A model generated the notes under the pieces. The model saw only the letters and a program-made list of their open reading frames with translations, was not told the origin of the DNA and made no database searches. From Coraliomargarita sp. (GTDB taxonomy: Bacteria; Verrucomicrobiota; Verrucomicrobiia; Opitutales; UBA953): 64,000 bases of DNA. The translations under genes were made by a program, and so were the position numbers. Within the stretch, counting starts at the first letter, position 1. Each line of letters opens with the position of its first letter. The DNA lies in NCBI GenBank assembly GCA_024638885.1, contig JAHEJL010000002.1, positions 62,001-126,000 on the forward strand, written 5' to 3'. This document shows positions 34,607-41,418 of this stretch, one piece after another.

Positions 34607-35836
34607 CTATTTCGCGAGTGCGTGGAACTTGGCGAGTTCTGCGGCGGTCAGGGCGCGGTCGAAGACGGCGACGCCGCCGATCCAGCCGGTGAAGCCGACG
34701 CTACGGGAACTATGGATCACGCGGCCGATCGTGAAGGGGCCGCCGGTGCCGTCGTTCTTCGGCTCGTAGATGCCATGCGGATACCACCAGGGGTTCAGGC
34801 GGAGGGAGACGAGTTCGCGTTCGGTCTCCTGGCCGGCGAGGAGCGTGACCTTCACCTTGGTGTAGGCGTATTCGCGGAGCTCGACGCGCTTGGCTTCCTT
34901 CTCGCTGACCACGGTGACCTTGAGGGGCTTGTCTTCCGGCGGGTTATAATACTGGTCAGCCGGGAACTTCGGATCTTCGCCTTCCTGCGGTCCCGGGATC
35001 TTGGCGAGACGGCCCTGCAACCAGGCGTTGGCAGCGTAAGACAGCAGGCGGTCCTTCTGCGGGTTGTCGAGCCAGCGGTCGCCGCTCTGGCCGTTGAGCC
35101 AGCCGGTGATCTCGTGGGTCTTGCTGTCGTAGGTCATCGCGAACGTCTGCCACGACTTGGCCAGCACCTCGGCGGTGGCGTCGGCCGGGACCTTCGGCGA
35201 CTGCTCGGCGGAGTTGCACTTGTGCAGCGCGTATTTGTTGGTGAACGAGCTCGCGCCGTTCTCCGAGACGTGGCCGCAGGCGGCGCCTTCCTTGTTCAGG
35301 CCGGCGAAGAGGGCATACTGACGCTGGCCGCGTTCGACCTTGGCGATGGTCTCGGTGGTCTTCTCCTTGAGGTCGGTGCCTTCGTGCCAGATGCCGGCGA
35401 GGGCGTGGTTGCCGCTTTCGCGGATGGCCCAGACGACGACCGTGACGGCCTTGCCCGCGCCTTTGATATCAAGCGGGGTGTCGTGCACCCGGGAGCGCGG
35501 AACGTAGAGCAGGGGTCGGAAATCGGGATTGGTCTCGGCCTTGATCCGGATCGCCTGGCCGAAGGGCCCGGCGCCGAGCATCGGAAAGTCGGCGTAGGTC
35601 GCGTCGGGGCCGGCGTGCCAGAGGTCCTTGATGTAATTGCCCGCATCCAGCGGGTAGTCGTTCTTGGCGCCGGCCGGCACGTGGGCCGTGAAGCGCTTGC
35701 CCGGGGCTTCACGCTTCGTGAAATCCCAGAAGGCGACCAAGCCAGGCGTGCTGGTCACGGTCGTGACGCGTTCCTGGACGCTGTCGGCCGCCGAGACCGA
35801 GAACGTGGAGAGGAGGAGGGCGAGGACGGCACGCAT
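34607..35836 (-). CDS. Exported LamG/concanavalin-like domain protein
   Basis: A 409-residue exported protein (signal MRAVLALLLSTFSVSA). The start of the mature chain (STPGLVAFWDFTKREAPGK) and the end (SRSVGFTGWIGGVAVFDRALTAAEL) are the typical opening and closing strands of a LamG/concanavalin A-like jellyroll, often a carbohydrate-binding or adhesion module. No catalytic site is recognised. It starts 4 bp downstream of the NHL-repeat gene, so the two are co-transcribed. A role in binding a glycan handled by the neighbours is an inference. Confidence 0.75.
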   Translation of the reverse strand: MRAVLALLLSTFSVSAADSVQERVTTVTSTPGLVAFWDFTKREAPGKRFTAHVPAGAKNDYPLDAGNYIKDLWHAGPDATYADFPMLGAGPFGQAIRIKAETNPDFRPLLYVPRSRVHDTPLDIKGAGKAVTVVVWAIRESGNHALAGIWHEGTDLKEKTTETIAKVERGQRQYALFAGLNKEGAACGHVSENGASSFTNKYALHKCNSAEQSPKVPADATAEVLAKSWQTFAMTYDSKTHEITGWLNGQSGDRWLDNPQKDRLLSYAANAWLQGRLAKIPGPQEGEDPKFPADQYYNPPEDKPLKVTVVSEKEAKRVELREYAYTKVKVTLLAGQETERELVSLRLNPWWYPHGIYEPKNDGTGGPFTIGRVIHSSRSVGFTGWIGGVAVFDRALTAAELAKFHALAK

Positions 35837-35840
35837 GGGC

Positions 35841-36908
35841 TTACTTCTTCAGGACGCGGACGCGGTGGTTCTCGGAATCGCCGACGAAGACGGCGCCGTC
35901 CTTGTCGACCCAGATGCCGTGCGGGCGGGCCAGCTGGCACTTCAGCGGGTCGCCGTCGGGGCCGTCGCCCTTCACGCCGGTGCCGATCTTCAGCTCAAGG
36001 TTGCCGGTCTTGGCGTTCACCATGCGGATGGAGTGCGATTCGGTGTCGACAAGCCAGGCGTTGCCTTCGGCGTCGATCGCGACGCCCTTGGGGCCGCTGA
36101 GGGTGGCGAGCTTGGCGGGGCCGCCGTTGCCGGTGAAGCCCTTCTTGCCGTTACCGGCGATGTGCGTGATCTTGTCGGCTTTGAGGTCGAGCTTGAAGAC
36201 CTGGTTGCCCTCGCGCGTGCAGACCCAGAGGTTGCCGGCGGCGTCGAAGTCGATGGAGCGCGGGCCTTTGAGCGGCGTACCCTTGACCGGAGCGCCATCC
36301 GGCGTCTCGCCGGGCTTGCCCGTGCCTGCGATGGTCGTGATGACGTGGGACTTCATGTCGACCTTGCGGATGACGTTGTTGCCGATGTCGCAGATGAAGA
36401 GGTCGCCGTGGGCGTCGAACTGGATGCTGTGGGGGTTCTTCAACTGGGCCTGGTCGGCCGGGCCGCCGTCGCCGGAGTAGCCGGGCTTGCCCGTGCCGAC
36501 GACCGTCGTGATCACGCCCGTCGTCACGTCGATCTTGCGGACGGCGTGGTTCATCATGTCCACGATGAAGAGATTGCCGCGCTTCGGGCCGAAGCGGAGC
36601 TCGTGGGGCAGGTTGAAGGTGGCCGCGGTGGCGGGACCGCCGTCGCCGGTGTAGCCGACCTTGCCGGTGCCGGCGATGAGGTGGATCTTGCCGTCCTGGT
36701 CGACGCGGCGGATGCGCTGGCCGGTGTATTCGCAATACCAGATGGCTCCGTCGGGTCCGCGGACCACGCCGAACGGGTTGTCCATCTTGGCTTCGGTGGC
36801 CGGACCGTTGTCGCCGGAGTAACCCTTCTGGCCGTTGCCGGCGAAGGTCGAGACGGAGGCGGCGGAAAGGGAGACCGCGGCCAAGAGGGGGAGGAGGCGG
36901 AGGAGCAT
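35841..36908 (-). CDS. NHL-repeat beta-propeller protein
   Basis: The start at 36908 (MLLRLLPLLAAVSLSAA) gives a signal peptide and 355 residues. The protein is built of NHL blades, each with the pattern AGTGKxGxxGDGGPA...LxxPHSIxFDxxGxLFICD, repeated five to six times. NHL propellers bind proteins, sugars or RNA, and exported PVC forms have no assigned job. The longer frame to 36944 would add proline/threonine codons from a GGGGTAGGCA direct repeat upstream and is unlikely. It is 4 bp from the LamG gene and likely forms an operon with it. Confidence 0.82.
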   Translation of the reverse strand: MLLRLLPLLAAVSLSAASVSTFAGNGQKGYSGDNGPATEAKMDNPFGVVRGPDGAIWYCEYTGQRIRRVDQDGKIHLIAGTGKVGYTGDGGPATAATFNLPHELRFGPKRGNLFIVDMMNHAVRKIDVTTGVITTVVGTGKPGYSGDGGPADQAQLKNPHSIQFDAHGDLFICDIGNNVIRKVDMKSHVITTIAGTGKPGETPDGAPVKGTPLKGPRSIDFDAAGNLWVCTREGNQVFKLDLKADKITHIAGNGKKGFTGNGGPAKLATLSGPKGVAIDAEGNAWLVDTESHSIRMVNAKTGNLELKIGTGVKGDGPDGDPLKCQLARPHGIWVDKDGAVFVGDSENHRVRVLKK

Positions 36909-37012
36909 GTGCTTAGGGGTAGGCATCGGGGTAGGGGTAGGCAAGCCCGAGGGCGTGCCCTGGCGCGATGTAAAGGTAGGCCGATTGGGCAGCCTTAGCC
37001 TATCGCGGTGGC

Positions 37013-37891
37013 TTACTTGCCCGCCGCCCAGCGGATCGCGTTCTCCACGACCTGGATGTTTTCGCGCTGCTTGAAGATCGGGTAGGTCTCGTGGCCAGGG
37101 CGGTAGTAGAAGACTTTGCCGGCGCCGACCTGCCAGGTGATGCCGCTGCGGAAGTATTCGCCCTTGTCCCAGCGTTCCTCGAAGACGACGTCATCAGGGG
37201 CGGGCACGTGGAAGGGTTCGCCATACATCTCGGTCTGCGGGATGTCCCACTTCGCCGGGAGTCCGGTCGCGATCGGGTGGGTGGGCTTGGCGACGGTGAC
37301 GTGCCCGGGGGCGCCATCATTCCGGTAGGTGGGGAAGACGCACTGCGGGAGCGTCACGACGAATTTGTCTCCGTCGCGTCGGACCGAGGGAGTCAGCGGC
37401 GCGCCGGCCTTCACGCCTTTGTAGTAGGGGGCTTCGTTGACGAAGCTCCACTTGGCCGACGCCAGTTCGGCGGCGGTCAGGCCTTTCTTCGCCTCATCCT
37501 TGGTACGCTCCTGCATGAGGCGGACGAACGGCTTGGCCCAGTGGGCGGAGTGCAGGGCGATGAAGCCGAGCTTGCCGGCCTGGACGCGCTTCACGACGGC
37601 TTCGACGCGGACGTCGTCCTGTTCCTTGACCTTGCGGTGACACCAGAAGACGAGCACGTCGGTCTCATCGAGCGCGGCGTCGCTCAGGCCTTGTTCGGGG
37701 TCGGCGAGTTTGGCGGTCTTGATGCTAAGGCCGGTCTTGCCCGCCAGGCCCGCGGCCAGCGTCTCGCCGAGGAACTTATCGCCGTAACCCTGGGCCTGCT
37801 GCGGCTGTTGTTCGTCCCAGACGAGGACGCGGATCGGCTTGGGCTCCGCCGCGAGGGCGAGGAAGGGCAGGAGGGCGAGGAAGAGGCGCAT
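37013..37891 (-). CDS. ThuA-like domain protein, exported
   Basis: The start at 37891 (MRLFLALLPFLALAAEP) gives a signal peptide and 292 residues. An extension to 37960 would translate the repeat array. Features of the ThuA (trehalose utilisation, class I glutamine amidotransferase-like) family are IRVLVWDEQQPQQAQ, LVFWCHRKVKEQDD, LGFIALHSAHW, KPTHPIATGLP, and the C-terminal ERWDKGEYFRSGITWQVGAGKVFYYRPGHE... block. ThuA proteins are linked to sugar or disaccharide metabolism through a presumed glutaminase-like fold, but the reaction is unknown. Confidence 0.85.
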   Translation of the reverse strand: MRLFLALLPFLALAAEPKPIRVLVWDEQQPQQAQGYGDKFLGETLAAGLAGKTGLSIKTAKLADPEQGLSDAALDETDVLVFWCHRKVKEQDDVRVEAVVKRVQAGKLGFIALHSAHWAKPFVRLMQERTKDEAKKGLTAAELASAKWSFVNEAPYYKGVKAGAPLTPSVRRDGDKFVVTLPQCVFPTYRNDGAPGHVTVAKPTHPIATGLPAKWDIPQTEMYGEPFHVPAPDDVVFEERWDKGEYFRSGITWQVGAGKVFYYRPGHETYPIFKQRENIQVVENAIRWAAGK

Positions 37892-37901
37892 GGGGCGGGG
37901 A

Positions 37902-37970
37902 GATGACAGATGACAGATGACAGATGACGGATGTCTAAGTGCAAAGGTGCCAAAGTGCAAAGTTGCAAAA
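37902..37970. repeat. Start-proximal heptamer GATGACA x4 and octamer GTGCAAAR x4
   Basis: Four GATGACA/G heptamers (37902-37929) in perfect register begin 10 bp upstream of the ThuA start. Four octamers (GTGCAAAG, GTGCCAAA, GTGCAAAG, TTGCAAAA; 37939-37970) follow. Two different repeat families are thus stacked in front of one gene, a layout repeated at 34383. Confidence 0.85.
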
Positions 37971-38002
37971 GTGGCGAGAGGGTCAGTTCACGCACAGGGG
38001 CA

Positions 38003-38228
38003 GGAAACCAGATGATTGGCTGGGCATGAGATAGGGACGTGATTGCCATCACCTCCGTGGGCGGACGGATGATTTGTTGTTCAGTGACCTTGCCCGGCTA
38101 GTCGCCTAAGCCGATGCGAACGGCGGTCATGGCAATGACCGCCCTACCCAAGGCCATTAGGTGACTTTACGGTCTCCCTTTGAGTTCGGTATTTCCCTGT
38201 CCGCTAGCCGCTAACCGCTTACCGCCCT
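38003..38228. repeat. Composite repeat C: REPIN, inverted arm and heptamers
   Basis: A degenerate left arm (GGAAACCAGATGATTGGC near 38003) precedes a REPIN (38030-38148) in the opposite orientation to copy A: CGTGATTGCCATCACC first, CGGTCATGGCAATGACCG last, ending CCCTACC. ACGGTCTCCCTTTGAG (38169-38184) is the right arm. CCGCTAG, CCGCTAA, CCGCTTA and CCGCCCT heptamers (38201-38228) end 9 bp before the stop codon of the beta-helix gene. With the arrays above it explains most of the 346-bp gap. Confidence 0.82.
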
Positions 38229-38237
38229 GACCTATGA

Positions 38238-40289
38238 TTACTCCAACACCTGGATATGATTGATGCTGGTGAACTGGCGGTGGTCGGTGAACTGGCGGAC
38301 GAGCTTCTTCTGGGCGTCGACCTCGAAGATCTGGGCGGTGGCGCCGAGATGGCCGTGCCCGAGCCAGTTCATGACGATGGTGTTGCCGTTGCCCAGTCGT
38401 TCGACGGAGCTGGCGAGGTAGAGGTGGTTTTCGGCGACTTCGTCGCGGCCGATGCTCCAGACGATCTTGCCGGCCTTGTCGTATTCGACGACGCCGTCAC
38501 CTTCGCCGAGCGCGACGAGCCAGTGGCCGTCGGCGAGTTCGCGGACGTCGTGGACATCTCCATTGACGGGCTGGGAGCGGAGCAGCTTGCCGTCGGCGGA
38601 GAGTTCGAGGACCGCGCGGTCGCCCTTGGCGCTCACGAGGTAACGTCCGTCGGCCAGCTTGCGGCAGCCACGCATCTGTTCGTGGGTGCGGATGGTCGGC
38701 GTCAGCGGGACCTTGATCTCCTTGGCGATCTTGCCGTCGCGGCCGATCTCCAGGAGCCGGCCCGGGCCGCATTCGACGACGAGCACGCGTCCGTCAGCCA
38801 AGGGCTGGCAGCCCTGGATCTCGGTCTTGGGGTCGGCGACGTATTCCCAGGCCACGGACTGGTCAGGCTTCACTTCCTTGGCGCCTTTGACGTGGCTGAA
38901 GAGGACGTTGCCGTTGGGGAGGAGCCAGGAGTCCTGCGGCTTCTCGGCGGGGGTGGACCATTCGACGCGTCCGTCGGCGGCGACGATGGCGACCTTGTTA
39001 CCGACGTAATCGCTGACGAGTAGGCGGCGGCCGAAGGGCTTGGGTTCGAGGCTGGTCTGGGGGCCTTGGGCGCGGTCGCCGAGGGCGTTGCGGTTGTTGC
39101 GCATCACCGGGGGCATCGGGGCTTCCCAGCCGGCGGGAGCGTTCACGCTGATGACCTTGCGGAAGGTCACGTCGCCGAGGCGAAGGTTGTCGGCGATGAG
39201 GCCGTTCTGCGAGTGACGCCAGCAATGGATGGCTTCGCCGTCGCTCTTGATGTGGTTGCCGATGACCTCATAGCCGTCGAGGTTGAAGTTCGGCTCGATC
39301 GCGGTGAGCTTGGTCTCGAAGTAGTTGTAGTTACAGCGCACGTTACGCAGCTGGCCGCGGAAGGAGGGGTGGCCGAGCAGGGTGCCGCTGCCGTTCGGAT
39401 TGAGCGTGCGGGTGAACTGCACCGTGATGTTCTCGGCGTCGAAGGATTCACCCGGGCCGACCTTGCCGCCGGGGAGGAACTTGCCCGTGTGTTCGCCGTA
39501 CATCATGACGGCGCGCATGGTGTCGGTCATCGTGATGCCTTCGACGAGCACGTTGCGGACGCGTCCATGGATGAGCACGCAGGCGTTGATGTTCTTCACC
39601 AGGCCGCTGGGCTGGTCGTTGTGGGTGGCGTTGAGGTCGATGGTGCCTTTGCCGGTGATGCGCACGCCGGAGATGGCGTCCTTCTGCAGGCCGTGGCCGA
39701 TGCGGATGCCGTAGGCTTCGGGGGCGTCGTAGGAGACGAACCAGAGGCTGCGGGCGCCATGGCCGGTCTTGTGGGCGAATTTGACCTTCACGCCGTGGCT
39801 CAGTTCCTGCCAGTCGCCCGTGATCGGGATGCCCTTGTGCGGGGTGTCGAAGAGTTTGCCGTCGCCCCAGGCGATCGTGTCGGGGGCGCCGTCCTTGCCT
39901 CCGGTGACGATGATCGTGTAGACCGTGCTGCCGAAGAGCTCGGAGCCGTCGACCTTGCCTTTCTTCAGGTCGAACGCGCCGCCGATCTCGAGGTCGTCGA
40001 GCTTCTTGCCTGAATCCTGGTCGGTGGTGATCTCGCCGACGCCTTCCTTGTGGCAGACGTGGTCGGCCAGCTTGAGGGTCGCGCCGGCTTGGAGTTCGAT
40101 CTCGACGGACTTGTCGACGTAGAGGATGGCGCGATGCTTCTTCAGGCCGTGCTGGTGGAGGCCGGGCAGGAAGGTGAGCTTGTCGCCGGGCGCCGCGGAA
40201 TCGAGGACGGCCTGCGGGTCGTCACCCGGCTTGATCTTATGTTCGGCCGCGAAGAGGGCGGCGGCGAATAAAAGCAGGAAGAGGCGCAT
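38238..40289 (-). CDS. Parallel beta-helix / beta-propeller fusion protein
   Basis: The start at 40289 gives a signal (MRLFLLLFAAALFAAE) and 683 residues. The first part (to about 390) resembles a right-handed beta-helix of pectate-lyase or polygalacturonase type: KPGDDPQAVLDSAAPGDKLTF, VRITGKGTIDLNATHNDQ, LVEGITMTDTMRAVMMYGE, NVRCNYNYFETKLTAIEPN. The second part (about 410-683) is a PQQ/NHL-type propeller with repeated units (LVSDYVGNKVAIVAADGRVEW, ADGRVLVVECGPGRLLEIGRDGK, ADGRYLVSAKGDRAVLELSADGK). The product probably acts on or binds a polysaccharide outside the cytoplasm. The fusion is unusual. Confidence 0.75.
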   Translation of the reverse strand: MRLFLLLFAAALFAAEHKIKPGDDPQAVLDSAAPGDKLTFLPGLHQHGLKKHRAILYVDKSVEIELQAGATLKLADHVCHKEGVGEITTDQDSGKKLDDLEIGGAFDLKKGKVDGSELFGSTVYTIIVTGGKDGAPDTIAWGDGKLFDTPHKGIPITGDWQELSHGVKVKFAHKTGHGARSLWFVSYDAPEAYGIRIGHGLQKDAISGVRITGKGTIDLNATHNDQPSGLVKNINACVLIHGRVRNVLVEGITMTDTMRAVMMYGEHTGKFLPGGKVGPGESFDAENITVQFTRTLNPNGSGTLLGHPSFRGQLRNVRCNYNYFETKLTAIEPNFNLDGYEVIGNHIKSDGEAIHCWRHSQNGLIADNLRLGDVTFRKVISVNAPAGWEAPMPPVMRNNRNALGDRAQGPQTSLEPKPFGRRLLVSDYVGNKVAIVAADGRVEWSTPAEKPQDSWLLPNGNVLFSHVKGAKEVKPDQSVAWEYVADPKTEIQGCQPLADGRVLVVECGPGRLLEIGRDGKIAKEIKVPLTPTIRTHEQMRGCRKLADGRYLVSAKGDRAVLELSADGKLLRSQPVNGDVHDVRELADGHWLVALGEGDGVVEYDKAGKIVWSIGRDEVAENHLYLASSVERLGNGNTIVMNWLGHGHLGATAQIFEVDAQKKLVRQFTDHRQFTSINHIQVLE

Positions 40290-40398
40290 GGTGGGGATGT
40301 CCTGAGGGCTAGCGGACATGAGGATCCGAGGCAAGTGGGCACAAAGGCACCCACTCCCTTATTCTCGAACCTTCAGGCCCGCTTGTCCTCCGGTCCGC

Positions 40399-41376
40399 TT
40401 ACTTGGCGACCACCCAGATGTTCCGGTAGACGACGGGGTTGCCGTGGCCTTGCAGGTAGAACGGGCCGGGGGCGGGGACTTCGGTCTTGAACGCGCCGCC
40501 GGGGGTCGCGCCCTTGAGTTCGAGGTTGTCCTGCACGACGACGCCGTTGTGGCGGACGGTGACGTAGGCGCTGCCGGTCTTCTTGCCGTCCTGGTCGAAC
40601 TTGGCGGCGGTGAAGTCGATGTCGTAGGTCTGCCACTGCAGGGGCGGGAAGCACATGTTCACGCTGGGGGCGCTGTTCTTGTAGATGCCGCCGCACTCGT
40701 TATCGAGGCCCTTGAGGCCGAAGCTGTCGAGGACCTGGACCTCGTAGCGATGCTGCAGGTAGACGCCGCTGTTGGCGCGACCCTGGCCGCGGCCGAGGGG
40801 CTTGAACGGGAGGAAGAATTCGAGGTGCAGCTTGAAGTCGGTGAAGGCTTGCTTGGTCTTGGTGTTGGCTTCCAGGAAGCCGCGCGGGTCGAGCTTGCCG
40901 TCGACGAACGCGTCGGCGTTCTTGCCGTCGAAGAGGATCGTGGCGTCCTTCGGGGCGACGAGGCCTTCGGTCGGGCTATGGCGGATGATGCGCTTCAGCG
41001 TCACGCCGGTGCTCTTGATCGTCAGGACGCCGTCGGCGAGCGTGGCGGAATCGACGTTGTCCTTGAAGAGGACAGTTTCGCCGTCGCGCTTGCCGTCGAC
41101 TTCGATCTTCGGCGTGCCATCCCAGCCGGCGCCCGGCAGTCCGCCCTTGAAGAGCACGAGACGGAACTCGTCCTTGCCCAGGGCGATGACGTTCGCGCCC
41201 ATCTTCACGTGGGCGTATTCGCCCTGCAGCTTGTAGTCCGTGTTAACGGCACCCGCTTCGGCTTCGGTCAGGTAGACCGGCGGCTCCGGGGGCTTAGGGG
41301 CGGCCGGGGTTTTGGCCTTCGGCGCATCGGCGGCGAAGAGCGTGGTCGCGAGGAGCAGGGCGAGGAGGCGGGGCAT
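40399..41376 (-). CDS. DUF1080 (3-keto-disaccharide hydrolase-like) protein
   Basis: A 325-residue exported protein. The signal peptide is followed by a Pro/Lys/Ala-rich stretch (PKAKTPAAPKPPEPP), a jellyroll N-half and then the DUF1080 domain: ATILFDGKNADAF, TDFKLHLEFFLPF, ANSGVYLQHRYEVQVLDSFG, NECGGIYKNSAPSVN, WQTYDIDFTAAKFD. DUF1080 proteins hydrolyse 3-keto-glycosides or bind glycans. It lies 42 bp downstream of the PVC haem gene and may be co-transcribed with it. Periplasmic oxidation to 3-keto sugars followed by hydrolysis would make sense, but is inferred. Confidence 0.88.
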   Translation of the reverse strand: MPRLLALLLATTLFAADAPKAKTPAAPKPPEPPVYLTEAEAGAVNTDYKLQGEYAHVKMGANVIALGKDEFRLVLFKGGLPGAGWDGTPKIEVDGKRDGETVLFKDNVDSATLADGVLTIKSTGVTLKRIIRHSPTEGLVAPKDATILFDGKNADAFVDGKLDPRGFLEANTKTKQAFTDFKLHLEFFLPFKPLGRGQGRANSGVYLQHRYEVQVLDSFGLKGLDNECGGIYKNSAPSVNMCFPPLQWQTYDIDFTAAKFDQDGKKTGSAYVTVRHNGVVVQDNLELKGATPGGAFKTEVPAPGPFYLQGHGNPVVYRNIWVVAK

Positions 41377-41418
41377 GGCGAGAGGATTGGAGGAAGGAGG
41401 GCCCGAGGCAAGGAGGGG

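Noticed and set aside
37892..37960. N-terminal extension of the ThuA protein to 37960
   Set aside because: It would translate the GATGACA and octamer arrays, and it hides the signal peptide.
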